Below, one piece after another: positions 23,430-31,895 of a stretch of 64,000 bases of DNA. Numbering within the stretch: the stretch's first letter is position 1; the number at the start of each line of letters is the position of its first letter. Source of the DNA: Erysipelotrichaceae bacterium (GTDB taxonomy: Bacteria; Bacillota_I; Bacilli_A; Erysipelotrichales; Erysipelotrichaceae); NCBI GenBank assembly GCA_017512885.1, contig JAFWEP010000027.1, positions 1 to 64,000 of the forward strand. The letters are read 5' to 3'. The notes beneath the pieces were generated by a model, which saw only the letters and a list, made by a program, of their open reading frames with translations, had not been told where the DNA came from and searched no databases. A program made the translations under genes and the position numbers.

Positions 23430-23855
23430 ATGGCTGTTAAATTGGAACGGATCGTAAAGAAGTATTACGACGCCCTGGAAGAAGGGAAAGTACTGAGCCG
23501 CGTCTGCAAGGAATGCGGTTCTACGGAATGGCCTCCGGTCATGGCCTGCAATGTCTGCGGCTGCACCGATATGGAATGGAAAGAGATCAGCGGTGAAGGC
23601 GTCATCACGAACTTCGTGCTGCCTTCGGTCATGTCCTTAAAACCGCAGTGGAAGGAACTGGAGCCCTATGGCTACGGTGTCGTTCAGCTGAAGGAAGGCC
23701 CGGAAAAGAATGTTATGGTCATGGGCCTGACCAAGAAGAACGAGAAGGAAGTACGGGCCAACCTGCCGTATCCCTGCCACGTAAAGATCGTACAGCGGGA
23801 AACACCGGTCGGAAAGTACAAGACCGCTGTCTTCGAGCTGGGACCGAAAGAATAA
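23430..23855 (+). CDS. DUF35 zinc-ribbon/OB-fold acyl-CoA-associated protein
   Basis: The 141-residue protein has a rubredoxin-like zinc ribbon (CKECG near residue 26 and CNVCGC near residue 41) and a C-terminal OB fold with EGVITNFV. Such proteins form complexes with thiolases and bind the CoA part of the substrate or position the thiolase subunits. AAGGAGGG stands 5 nt before the ATG. It starts 11 nt after the thiolase stop and ends at a strong terminator, so the pair is an operon. By analogy with archaeal thiolase-DUF35 and bacterial Ltp2-DUF35, it should be required for thiolase activity. Confidence 0.92.
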   Translation: MAVKLERIVKKYYDALEEGKVLSRVCKECGSTEWPPVMACNVCGCTDMEWKEISGEGVITNFVLPSVMSLKPQWKELEPYGYGVVQLKEGPEKNVMVMGLTKKNEKEVRANLPYPCHVKIVQRETPVGKYKTAVFELGPKE

Positions 23856-23872
23856 CTTCCTCCTATAGGAAG

Positions 23873-23904
23873 AGACCGGGAGCCGTTTCCCGGTCTTTCT
23901 TTTT
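23873..23904 (+). terminator. Terminator of the thiolase operon
   Basis: AGACCGGGA/TCCCGGTCT with a T-rich run. Confidence 0.9.
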
Positions 23905-23937
23905 GCGTTATGATGATAGAGATGAGGAGGGAACACG

Positions 23938-24306
23938 ATGTTTCTGATCTGGGGAGTCGGCGATCAGCGCAGCGAGATCGCCTTTGATCAATGGATGGAC
24001 TGTCCGAACTGCCGGCAGGAAGCGCAGATCTGTATCTGGAAGCTGCAGACATCTCTGAACATCTTCTTTATTCCGACATTCCGCTGGAATACCCGCTACT
24101 ATGCGCAATGCGGCTCCTGCGGAAAAGCGATCCAGCTGAGCGATGATCTCGGCCGGCAGATCGAGAAGGGGCAGATCCGGCATATCAATCCGGAACTCTT
24201 CGCTCCGGCCGGGAGACCTTCAGCCCTGTACTGTCCTTCCTGCGGGGAAAAGCTGCGTGAGGCAGCCAATTTCTGCCCGCGCTGCGGGGCAAGACTGCAT
24301 GAATAA
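23938..24306 (+). CDS. Zinc-ribbon protein, 122 residues
   Basis: Three CxxC pairs are certain, at CPNC, CGSC and CPSC-x14-CPRC, the last forming a complete C-terminal zinc ribbon. The middle, NIFFIPTFRW, is hydrophobic and could be a short membrane or surface segment. GAGGAGGG lies 7 nt before the ATG. The next gene overlaps it by 8 nt, and a third gene overlaps that one by 4 nt, so the three are one operon. No function is known to me. Confidence 0.78.
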   Translation: MFLIWGVGDQRSEIAFDQWMDCPNCRQEAQICIWKLQTSLNIFFIPTFRWNTRYYAQCGSCGKAIQLSDDLGRQIEKGQIRHINPELFAPAGRPSALYCPSCGEKLREAANFCPRCGARLHE

Positions 24307-24721
24307 GCTGCCGCCCCGGGAGAAGGTCCCGGAAGCCTTTACGGCGATCGCTGACGGACGGATCAGCCTGCAGGAGGGGGAGGCTTTCTGCGGCTCTTCC
24401 GACGGGAAGAAACGCTATCATATCCGTTTTCGGGGCGACCGTTACGTCTCGGATGACAATGCCAGCTACTGGCAGGGCTATCCCGGTTATCCGGTCATTG
24501 CGGTGCTGCTGCTGGAAGGGAAACTGACGCTGAAAGAAGAAGCGAAACTCTTTGCTGGGATCAACTGGCATGAGCTGAATAAGAAACACAAACGGAACTA
24601 TCGCAAAGCCTATGAGGAAGTCCTGCAGTCTCTGCCGGATCCGGCCAAGGCGGATGCGTATGTGGAAGAAGTTTATCAGGCATTGTGCGTTATGCCGATA
24701 GAGATCGGGAGGAAGCTTTGA
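24299..24721 (+). CDS. Hypothetical protein, 140 residues
   Basis: I recognise no family. The protein has YHIRFRGDRYVSDDN near residue 40, a WQGYPGYPVIAVLLLEGKL segment near residue 55, and a basic end. It begins 8 nt before the preceding stop, so it is translationally coupled to it. It has no signal peptide and no cysteine cluster, unlike both neighbours. It probably belongs to the same complex or process as the two zinc-ribbon proteins. Confidence 0.75.
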   Translation: MNKLPPREKVPEAFTAIADGRISLQEGEAFCGSSDGKKRYHIRFRGDRYVSDDNASYWQGYPGYPVIAVLLLEGKLTLKEEAKLFAGINWHELNKKHKRNYRKAYEEVLQSLPDPAKADAYVEEVYQALCVMPIEIGRKL

Positions 24722-26013
24722 ATCCGGAAGAAGAAAGAGTGATCAGGGCCTGGGAAGCCGATGACCGGGACTTTTTTGATCGTTTCGTAAAGGAATACCA
24801 GGAATGGCCGGAAAGCGGCAAAGAGCCGCAGGGCGCCGGGCAGGATGTCCGGCACTATCTGGATCTGCAGCAGAAAAGGATCGCCCAGCACGGTCTGCAG
24901 CTGAAACTGCAGCTCGATCCTTTTGAGGTCCCGCCGATCTCTGCCTATAAGGTCTTTCCGGCGCTCTACCGCGACCGCATCCAGCGCAGTCTGGTCTACC
25001 GTTCCTATCATCTGCAGAAGGAATGGAAACGGAAGGGGAAGACGCTCCTGCGGGAGAAAGGCGAGATCACCCTCTATCAGACGCTGATCTCAGCTGATGT
25101 ACGGGATGAGCGACTGGCAGCTACAGAGATCGTCTGTCCTTCCTGCGGCGCCGCCGTGAAGATCAGGGAACTGGAAGAAGGCTGTCCGTACTGCGGTACA
25201 CACTATGTGATGCAGGATCTCTTTCCGAAGGTGATCGACCTTTATACGCTGCCCACTCCGGGCAACGAAGAAAGGACCATGAATCCGCAGATCCGTCGCT
25301 GGTGTTTCAGCGGGGCAGGGATCCTGGTGCTTTTTGCGCTCTGCACAGCTTTCCTTAACCGGGCGGCTTATACGGAAGCGCTGGCTTATGTCGGTCTGGT
25401 CTTTTCTCTGCTGTTCGCTGCAGCGGCCGGTGCCTTCCTGGGCTATCTGGCTTACAGTTTTTCGCTGCTGATCGGGCTCTTCGGACAGCTCAGCGAATCG
25501 CTGCCGCTGGCTTTCGGAGGCCGGGGCAGCCGCAGGAAGATCCGCCGGGAACTGATGAGCTATGATCCGTCATTCACCTATGAATATCTGCAGGGCAAAG
25601 CGATGTCCCTGCTGAGGATCATCTTATTTGAAAAGGATCCGCTGGATTCCGCTCTGTATCAGGGCGCTCCGCCCGATCCTTCCTTCGCACAGCTGGTCGA
25701 TATCGCTTACCGCGGTGCGCTGAATGTCGAGAAAGTCGAAAAGGAGGCAGAAAGCCTGGCGGTGACGCTGCGCTTATATCTGCTGAATACCTATGACCGC
25801 GGAGAACGGCTCGAGGAGAAGAAGGAAGTCCTGCATATGCGGATGGTCTATGCCGGAAAACCGGAAGAAGAACCGCTCTTCCGGGTACAGCGGGTCAGAT
25901 GTCCGTCCTGCGGAAGCAGTTATGATGCAGCATACGCCAAGCGCTGTCCTTCCTGCGGCAGCTGCAATGAATTCGAGAGGAAGGGCTGGATCGTTACCGA
26001 GATCCGGCGTTAA
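24718..26013 (+). CDS. Membrane protein with two zinc ribbons, Tim44-like C-terminal region
   Basis: The 431-residue protein has a zinc ribbon near residue 138 (CPSCG, then CPYCG), two or three hydrophobic segments near residues 200-260 and a second zinc ribbon at the C-terminus (CPSCG twice). The region between the membrane part and the C-terminal ribbon has a helical pattern that could be Tim44-like. TTG at 24718 is the likely start: GGGAGG lies 5 nt upstream and the codon overlaps the previous stop (TTGA). An ATG at 24685 lacks a ribosome site. The arrangement suggests a membrane complex; no substrate can be named. Confidence 0.7.
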   Translation: MNPEEERVIRAWEADDRDFFDRFVKEYQEWPESGKEPQGAGQDVRHYLDLQQKRIAQHGLQLKLQLDPFEVPPISAYKVFPALYRDRIQRSLVYRSYHLQKEWKRKGKTLLREKGEITLYQTLISADVRDERLAATEIVCPSCGAAVKIRELEEGCPYCGTHYVMQDLFPKVIDLYTLPTPGNEERTMNPQIRRWCFSGAGILVLFALCTAFLNRAAYTEALAYVGLVFSLLFAAAAGAFLGYLAYSFSLLIGLFGQLSESLPLAFGGRGSRRKIRRELMSYDPSFTYEYLQGKAMSLLRIILFEKDPLDSALYQGAPPDPSFAQLVDIAYRGALNVEKVEKEAESLAVTLRLYLLNTYDRGERLEEKKEVLHMRMVYAGKPEEEPLFRVQRVRCPSCGSSYDAAYAKRCPSCGSCNEFERKGWIVTEIRR

Positions 26014-26015
26014 GA

Positions 26016-26040
26016 AAAGAGGCTCTGCAGAGCCTCTTTA
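26016..26040. terminator. Palindromic bidirectional terminator
   Basis: AAAGAGGCTCT/AGAGCCTCTTT, a perfect palindrome with a 2-nt loop, between convergent genes. The Nudix stop codon overlaps its edge. Confidence 0.8.
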
Positions 26041-26460
26041 TTCATCGCTTTCCTGTTCTTTGAGGTATTTCCGGACCCGCCGCAGGACGGCTACGTCGTC
26101 CTGATAGGCCAGCAGGGCCAGTGCCTCGGTATAGGGGAACCATTCGACTTTTTCGATCCCCGGATCTTCCTCGCAGTTGGCTTCGCCGCCGATGATATTG
26201 CCGATGAAGTAAGTAACCGTTTTATGAGTGCCGGGTTTCGGCAGGTAAGAAGAGGTCTCCCGGAAGCCGGGTTCCAGCAGGATATCGTATCCACTCTCTT
26301 CTTTTACTTCCCGGATCGCTGTTTCCTCTTCAGTCTCATCCCCGTCGGTATGTCCCTTCGGGAAGCCCCAGTGAGAAGCCAGGTGTTTGACGAGGAGCAC
26401 TTCGTATCGTTCCTCGTTTTTTCGCAACATAACAGCGCCGCAGGATCTTTCTTCGATCAT
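26038..26460 (-). CDS. Nudix hydrolase, Ap4A hydrolase-like
   Basis: The 140-residue protein has a complete Nudix box, G-x5-E-x7-REVKEESG (about residues 38-60), which binds Mg2+ and cleaves nucleoside diphosphate-linked compounds. The spacing and the following GETSSYLPKPG-like region resemble bis(5'-nucleosyl)-tetraphosphatases. The start at 26460 has GGAGGGG 5 nt upstream; the ATG at 26478 does not. Exact substrate not predictable. Confidence 0.9.
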   Translation of the reverse strand: MIEERSCGAVMLRKNEERYEVLLVKHLASHWGFPKGHTDGDETEEETAIREVKEESGYDILLEPGFRETSSYLPKPGTHKTVTYFIGNIIGGEANCEEDPGIEKVEWFPYTEALALLAYQDDVAVLRRVRKYLKEQESDE

Positions 26461-26528
26461 AGTTTCCCCTCCGGACAAAACGTCCTTTATTATTTTATAT
26501 CGTTTTCCGTTCTTCTTTCAATCTTCGT

Positions 26529-26540
26529 TATAATGAAGAC
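26529..26540 (+). promoter_or_regulatory. -10 for a leaderless cca mRNA
   Basis: TATAAT (26529-26534) is 6 nt before the ATG at 26541; no Shine-Dalgarno sequence and only a weak -35. Confidence 0.65.
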
Positions 26541-27719
26541 ATGAAAGACAGGGAACTGGCGGAGGCGATCGCCCGCCGGGTAAAAGAGAAGAACGGCAGG
26601 GCTTACTATGTCGGAGGCTGTGTCCGGGATGCTGTACTGGGAAGGGAAGGAAAGGATCTGGATATCGAAGTCTACGGTCTCTATCCGGAGGAACTGGAGA
26701 AGCTGCTGCAGGGATTCGGAGCGGTGAAGGCAGTCGGAAAGAGCTTCGGCATCTTTACGCTGGCTCATGCCGGACTGGACATCGCGCTGCCCCGGACCGA
26801 ACGCAAGATCGGGGACACCCATCATTCTTTCTTTACACATGCCGACCCCTTCCTGCCGGAAGAAGAAGCCTGCCGGCGCCGGGATTTCACGATGAATGCA
26901 CTGCTGGAAGATGTGCTGAGCGGAGAACGCAAAGACTATTTCGGCGGTCTGCAGGATATCCGGGAGAAGAAGATCGCCCTGATCGATCCGCTGCATTTCC
27001 CGGAAGATCCGCTGCGGGTCCTGCGGGCTGCCCGCTTTGCCGCCCAGCTGGATTTCTTCGTGGAGGAAGAGACCCGGAAGGTCTGTTCCGGGATCGATCT
27101 TTCGACCCTGTCGAAGGAAAGAGTCTTCGAAGAGAGCGAGAAAGCCCTGCTCGCCCCTCAGCCGGAGAGGTATTTCGAAGAACTGCAGCGCATGGGACAG
27201 CTCTCTGTCTGGTATCCGGAACTGGAAGGCATGCACTATGAGGAGGTCCTGAGAAGAGCTCTGCCTCTGCGGGAGGAGGCCGAACATCCGGCAGCATTCC
27301 TGCTGGCAGTCCTGCTCAGTGATCTGCCGCTCACAGCCAGAAAAGCGTTATTGGACCGCCTCAGCAACGAAAAAGAGATCCGCCATCAGGCTCTGAGCTT
27401 CCCGGAATACCGCCGGGAACTGCAGACGCAGGAAGAGGCCTTCGCGCTCTTTGACAGCGAGAAGCAGCATCATGACCTCGCATTGTATCTCTCGCTGTAC
27501 GTGCCCGGAGCGTGGAAAGAATACCATGAAACCTATGAAGAGTTCCTGCAGAAAGATCATGTCAGCGGCAGTGATCTCCTGGCGCTGGGCATTCCGGCCG
27601 GTGCCGGACTGGGAGAACTGCTGAAGAAGATCCGCAAGGAAGAATATACCCGCAGCAAGGAGGATATCCTGCGGGAATGGAAGGAGAAAGGATGCATCGA
27701 CTGGAAAAATGCCGATTGA
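26541..27719 (+). CDS. cca: tRNA CCA nucleotidyltransferase / poly(A) polymerase-family enzyme
   Basis: The 392-residue protein has the class II nucleotidyltransferase head: [13 protein letters not shown] near residue 21, then DLDIEVYG with the metal-binding Asp pair, then RRDFTMNAL. It adds or repairs the CCA end of tRNAs. The only tRNA gene in the window has its CCA encoded, so the enzyme would act in repair there. The ATG at 26541 is fixed by TATAAT-N6. The next gene overlaps it by 28 nt, so they are co-transcribed. A dedicated poly(A) polymerase is less likely. Confidence 0.9.
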   Translation: MKDRELAEAIARRVKEKNGRAYYVGGCVRDAVLGREGKDLDIEVYGLYPEELEKLLQGFGAVKAVGKSFGIFTLAHAGLDIALPRTERKIGDTHHSFFTHADPFLPEEEACRRRDFTMNALLEDVLSGERKDYFGGLQDIREKKIALIDPLHFPEDPLRVLRAARFAAQLDFFVEEETRKVCSGIDLSTLSKERVFEESEKALLAPQPERYFEELQRMGQLSVWYPELEGMHYEEVLRRALPLREEAEHPAAFLLAVLLSDLPLTARKALLDRLSNEKEIRHQALSFPEYRRELQTQEEAFALFDSEKQHHDLALYLSLYVPGAWKEYHETYEEFLQKDHVSGSDLLALGIPAGAGLGELLKKIRKEEYTRSKEDILREWKEKGCIDWKNAD

Positions 27720-28144
27720 CGAATATGTGTCTGCTGGAGTCGGAAGGAAAGTATCTGGTCCAGGTCAGGACCAAGGAAGACTGGCCGGGACTGACCTTTC
27801 CGGGAGGACATGTGGAACCGGGTGAGAGCCTCCGGGAAGCGATGATCCGGGAATTCCGGGAGGAGACCGGTCTGACCCTGCTGGATCCGCTCCTGAAGGG
27901 GATCGAGGAATTCCGGACGGAAGAGGAAGACCGCTACTTCATCTTCTTCTACAAAGCCACCCGTTACGAGGGAGAGATCGCTTCTTCCGGCGAAGGGGAG
28001 ATCTTCTGGATCCCGAAGGAGGACTTCGGAAAGTATCCGCCTTCCCTGGATATCGAAGACATCCTGCGGGTCATTGAAGACGACAGTATCTCCGAGCTTC
28101 GCTATTACTGGGAAAATGGGGAATGGAAGCACTGTTTGGAGTAA
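27692..28144 (+). CDS. Nudix hydrolase, 8-oxo-dGTPase-like
   Basis: The 150-residue protein has a full Nudix box [20 protein letters not shown] followed by ETGL. Its sequence is of the MutT/YtkD type that cleans oxidised nucleotides, although other substrates are possible. The start at 27692 has AAGGAG 5 nt upstream and lies inside the end of cca, which couples the two genes; an ATG at 27677 has no ribosome site. Confidence 0.88.
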   Translation: MHRLEKCRLTNMCLLESEGKYLVQVRTKEDWPGLTFPGGHVEPGESLREAMIREFREETGLTLLDPLLKGIEEFRTEEEDRYFIFFYKATRYEGEIASSGEGEIFWIPKEDFGKYPPSLDIEDILRVIEDDSISELRYYWENGEWKHCLE

Positions 28145-28187
28145 AAATAACGGTTATTGGATATAATAAAAGAAAGGAGCGTGTTTT

Positions 28188-28844
28188 ATGAAATTCTTTC
28201 TGGATACTGCAAACGTTGAAGAGATCCGTCAGGCTGCCGAGATGGGCGTGATCTGCGGAGTCACCACCAATCCTTCTCTGATCGCCAAGGAAGGCCGGGA
28301 TTTTCATGAAGTCATCAAAGAGATCACTTCGATCGTTGACGGTCCGATCTCCGGTGAAGTCAAGGCCACGACGACCGATGCCGCCGGCATGATCGCCGAA
28401 GGACGCGAGATCGCCAAGATCCACCCCAACATGGTCGTCAAGATCCCGATGACGGCCGAAGGTCTCAAAGCCATCAAGGTCCTTTCCGCCGAAGGCATCA
28501 AGACCAACTGCACCCTGATCTTTACCGCTAACCAGGCTCTGCTGGCAGCCCGGGCCGGTGCCTCCTATGTGTCTCCCTTCCTGGGAAGACTGGATGACAT
28601 CAGCACCGACGGTGTCGCTCTGGTCGAAGAAGTGGCCGAGATGTTCCGGGCAGCCGGAGACATCAGGACGGAGATCATCGCTGCTTCCGTCCGCCATCCG
28701 ATCCATGTGACGCAGTGTGCTCTGGCCGGTGCGCATATCGCTACCGTACCGTACAAGGTCATCATGCAGATGCTGAAGCATCCGCTGACCGATGCCGGCA
28801 TCGAAAAGTTCAAGAAAGACTATATCGCCGTATTCGGTGAATAA
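28188..28844 (+). CDS. Transaldolase-like fructose-6-phosphate aldolase
   Basis: The 218-residue protein is of the short transaldolase (MipB/TalC) class. It starts [12 protein letters not shown]; the Schiff-base Lys lies in MVVKIPMT (about residue 86). It either transfers a dihydroxyacetone unit or cleaves fructose-6-phosphate. GAAAGGAG stands before the ATG. Together with the split transketolase at 59771-61506 it gives a non-oxidative pentose phosphate branch. Decameric form is known for the family. Confidence 0.93.
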   Translation: MKFFLDTANVEEIRQAAEMGVICGVTTNPSLIAKEGRDFHEVIKEITSIVDGPISGEVKATTTDAAGMIAEGREIAKIHPNMVVKIPMTAEGLKAIKVLSAEGIKTNCTLIFTANQALLAARAGASYVSPFLGRLDDISTDGVALVEEVAEMFRAAGDIRTEIIAASVRHPIHVTQCALAGAHIATVPYKVIMQMLKHPLTDAGIEKFKKDYIAVFGE

Positions 28845-28873
28845 AAAAAGAGACCTGCAGAGATGCAGGTCTC
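28843..28873 (-). terminator. Terminator of the KdpE gene
   Basis: GAGACCTGCA/TGCAGGTCTC with a four-base loop. The T-run (seven A residues on the plus strand, 28843-28849) is on the minus side; the KdpE stop lies at its edge. It cannot terminate the plus-strand aldolase well, because no T-run follows on that side. Confidence 0.82.
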
Positions 28874-29561
28874 AGTACTTTAAGAGACGGTAACCGATCC
28901 CGACATGGGTCTGGATCATGCCCCGGGCATCGGGGCTTTTTTCGATCTTGCGGCGCAGGGAAGCCATATTGACCCGGAGATTGGCTTTGACGCTCTCATC
29001 CGGTACGCAGTGCCAGATCTCCTTCATCAGGTAGCTGTGGGTCAGCACCTTTCCGGCATGCTGGGCCAGCAGGGTCAGCAGCCGGTACTCGACCGGAGTC
29101 AGATGGATGATCTCACCGTTCAGGGTGACTTCCTGGGCATCCCTATCGATCTGCAGGACGCCGTTGACGAAGAGCGGGGAGGCCGGTTCATCGGAGCTTA
29201 CATACTGCAGACGGCGGGCGGTGGAACGCAGGCGGGCCAGCAGTTCCTCTACCGAGAAGGGCTTGGTCAGGTAATCGTCGGCTCCGGCATCGAGGGCGGT
29301 GATCTTGTCGCTGTCTTCGCTGCGGGCCGAGATGACGATGATCGGCGCCTGTGAGAATCCGCGGACGCTCTCGATGACTTCGACGCCGTCGATATCCGGA
29401 AGCCCCAGATCGAGCAGGATGATGTCCGGCGCATGGGAAGCGGCCTGCAGGATCGCTTCCTTTCCGTTCTGGGCGATCTGGTAATGATAGTCGCTGCTGC
29501 GCAGGGTGGCCGCGATCAGATTGGCGACAGAGCGGTCATCTTCAACGATCAGGATATTCAT
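28872..29561 (-). CDS. kdpE: KdpE-like response regulator
   Basis: The 229-residue protein has a receiver domain with phospho-acceptor Asp in LLDLGLPD (about residue 52) and Lys in TKPFSVEELLARL, then an OmpR/PhoB-type winged helix with VNMASLRRKIE. It overlaps the kinase gene by 20 nt, with AAGGAG inside that gene. It should regulate potassium uptake genes in response to the neighbouring KdpD-like kinase. Confidence 0.92.
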   Translation of the reverse strand: MNILIVEDDRSVANLIAATLRSSDYHYQIAQNGKEAILQAASHAPDIILLDLGLPDIDGVEVIESVRGFSQAPIIVISARSEDSDKITALDAGADDYLTKPFSVEELLARLRSTARRLQYVSSDEPASPLFVNGVLQIDRDAQEVTLNGEIIHLTPVEYRLLTLLAQHAGKVLTHSYLMKEIWHCVPDESVKANLRVNMASLRRKIEKSPDARGMIQTHVGIGYRLLKY

Positions 29562-31440
29562 AGTCGACTCCTTTCAGACAGAAGGTCACGATGGTGCCGT
29601 GCGGCTCATTGTCCTTTACTTCGATAGTCTCCCCGTGAGCCTGGATGATGGAAGCGCAGAGGGAGAGGCCCAGACCCAGGGAACGGCTGCCGTCGGCAGC
29701 CCGTCCGTCGGTCCGGAAACGTTCAAAGAGGTGGATCTTCCTTTCGTCGGAGATGCCTTCTCCGTTATCGATCACCCGGAAGCGGACCTTATCCTCCTCC
29801 CGGAAGGCTTCGACCCGGATCTCACTGCCGGCCGGGGTATATTTGATGGCATTGTTCAGCAGATTGATCAGCACCTGGATGATCAGCCGGGCATCGGCTT
29901 CGACCAGCAGGTCTTCTTCACACTGCAGGGTGATCTGATGATCCTGCTTGTGACGGTCGGCATGTTCCAGAGCTTCGCGGATCAGGTCTTCCGCCAGTTC
30001 GACCGAGGTATGGATCTCCTGCGTGCTTTCGATGCGGCTCATGGCCAGAAGGTTCTCGGCCATCTCGTTCAGCCAGCCGCTGTCATCGAGGATGTCGCCG
30101 GCGATGCGCCGGACTTCCTCCTCTTCCGGGGCGGAACGCAGCAGGCTCTCGGCATTGCCGGAGATGGCGGTCAGTGGGGTACGGAAATCATGGGAGAGCG
30201 AACGCAGCAGATCGGCCCGGAACTTCTCGTTCTCGGCCAGGATCAGGGCATTCTCTCTTTCTCTGGCGTTGGTCAGGTTGTCCAGCATCAGCGAACACTC
30301 CGCACAGAGCGAACGCAGGATGTGGTCTTCGTAGCTGTCGAGCTCTCCCTCCCGTTCCACGCTGAGGAGCGCATAGAGGTGCTTGCTGCCGCGGATCGGC
30401 AGGACCAGCACCTTCTCCCCGCTGGCTCCGGGAAGCAGAGGATCGGCGCATAAGCTCTCAGAGAGTTCTTTCTCTTCGGCGGGGTAAGGTTCATTCCGTT
30501 CACCTTCCTGCCAGCAGTGCAGTTCTCCGGGCTTCCCGTTCTCACAGCGCCGGAAGGCGATGCGCCGCTGCAGCAGCTCGCGCAGCTGCCGGGCGGTGAT
30601 CTCCAGACAGTCTTCCTCGTCGGAGGCTTCCTGCAGGTCTTCGTTGAATTCCAGCAGGATGCGGGTACGGGCGGCATTGGCGGAGGCCTGCCGGGCATTC
30701 TCCTTCAGCCGGGAGGCGAGAGTACCGGCGATCAGCGATGCCATAAACATGACGAAGTAGGTGACCAGATAGCGGGTATCGTAGACGAGCAGGGTAAAGC
30801 GGGGCTCGGTGAACAGGAAGTTGAACAGCAGGAAGCTGGCAAAGGCGCAGAGCGCACCGTAGATGCGGTCGGCAGTCACGACGGAAACGATCAGCGAAGC
30901 CAGGATATAGACGGTGATGATGTTGGCGTTCTCGTACTGCGAAAGGAAGATCAGCCAGCAGATCAGGGTCGCTCCGGCTTCGATCAGGATGGCTGCCAGC
31001 AGGTCCCGCGGAGAGAAGCGTTTCTTCTGTCCGGCGATCTGCAGCTGGGAACGGTTCTCGATCCCGCTGTCCGGGATGATATGGATCTCGGCATCCGGCA
31101 CATATTCCAGCAGCCGGTTGGCCAGGCTGTTCTGGGCATTCAACGAGGAAGGCGGACTGCCTAAGAAGATCTCGCTGACGCTGCGGGAACGGGCCAGATC
31201 AGCGATCCGGTAAGCCGGATCGCTGCCTTCCAGGATCTCGACCTGGGCTCCCAGCTCCGTTGCCAGAGCGATATTCTCCTGTAATCTCTTTTCATCGTCG
31301 GCTTTCAGTTTCCGCTGCGGATCGCGGACATAGACTCCGGTAAACGGACTATGCAAAAGAGCTGCCGTACGGGCAGCAGAGCGGATGATCCGGGCGTTGC
31401 TGGGTGAAGATGAAAGGCAGACCAGGATGTGTGCGGTCAT
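29542..31440 (-). CDS. KdpD-like sensor kinase without the N-terminal KdpD domain
   Basis: The 632-residue protein starts directly with a Usp domain (about 1-125), continues with the four-helix DUF4118 membrane domain (about 165-265), a GAF-like linker, then the HisKA H-box SHDFRTPLT (His near residue 410) and the ATP-binding DNGEGISD and GLGLSLCASI. Full-length KdpD (about 890 residues) has a further N-terminal sensing and nucleotide-binding domain, which is missing here. The start at 31440 is the M of MTAHILVCL, overlapping the upstream stop in ATGA. It is in an operon with KtrB/KtrA instead of KdpFABC. Confidence 0.9.
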   Translation of the reverse strand: MTAHILVCLSSSPSNARIIRSAARTAALLHSPFTGVYVRDPQRKLKADDEKRLQENIALATELGAQVEILEGSDPAYRIADLARSRSVSEIFLGSPPSSLNAQNSLANRLLEYVPDAEIHIIPDSGIENRSQLQIAGQKKRFSPRDLLAAILIEAGATLICWLIFLSQYENANIITVYILASLIVSVVTADRIYGALCAFASFLLFNFLFTEPRFTLLVYDTRYLVTYFVMFMASLIAGTLASRLKENARQASANAARTRILLEFNEDLQEASDEEDCLEITARQLRELLQRRIAFRRCENGKPGELHCWQEGERNEPYPAEEKELSESLCADPLLPGASGEKVLVLPIRGSKHLYALLSVEREGELDSYEDHILRSLCAECSLMLDNLTNARERENALILAENEKFRADLLRSLSHDFRTPLTAISGNAESLLRSAPEEEEVRRIAGDILDDSGWLNEMAENLLAMSRIESTQEIHTSVELAEDLIREALEHADRHKQDHQITLQCEEDLLVEADARLIIQVLINLLNNAIKYTPAGSEIRVEAFREEDKVRFRVIDNGEGISDERKIHLFERFRTDGRAADGSRSLGLGLSLCASIIQAHGETIEVKDNEPHGTIVTFCLKGVDYEYPDR

Positions 31441-31895
31441 AGTTTTCCTTCCTGACAGGCTCGGCAGAGGCATTGCCAGTCCTCTTCGGAAAGAGCGGAG
31501 GAGGAACTGAGGATCAGGGACTGTTCCCGGGTATCGAGAGGCTCCAGGAGCGTTTCATTGCAGTTCTGGGCAGCCGGGTAGTAGGAGAAGCGAAGTTTTC
31601 TCTTGCCGGAAGGCAGCGTGCTGCTGCTCAGCACCAGATCCAGTTTCTGATCCTTCAGGCGGCGGTCCAGTTCCTTTCTCTCTCCTTCGAAGAAAGAAGC
31701 GTCTTCGTCCAACAGGCTGACGCTCCTGCGGGCCAGGGGAAGCAGGAAGGGGCTGTCCATGCCGATCCGTAGCTTTCTTTTATTATAGCGTGGAAAGGTG
31801 TTCGTTTCCTGTACTTCCGGCAGATGATCCAGCAGGCGGTAGATCAATAGGCTCAGCAGCAGGAAACAGGGGATCAGCAGGAACTCGCTGATCAT
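31437..31895 (-). CDS. Small membrane-anchored protein in the potassium operon
   Basis: The 152-residue protein has one N-terminal hydrophobic segment (about residues 3-20) and a soluble domain with the run KLDLVLSSSTLPSGKRKLRF. The domain shows a weak resemblance to a fragment of a periplasmic-binding fold, which I would not assert. It lies between the KtrA and KdpD-like genes and overlaps both by 4 nt (ATGA), so the five genes are translationally linked. It may be a signal-passing element between transporter and kinase. Confidence 0.72.
   Translation of the reverse strand: MISEFLLIPCFLLLSLLIYRLLDHLPEVQETNTFPRYNKRKLRIGMDSPFLLPLARRSVSLLDEDASFFEGERKELDRRLKDQKLDLVLSSSTLPSGKRKLRFSYYPAAQNCNETLLEPLDTREQSLILSSSSALSEEDWQCLCRACQEGKL

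Noticed and set aside
22232-23431. Antisense frame of 399 codons over the thiolase
   Set aside because: Shadow of the thiolase gene; no family features.
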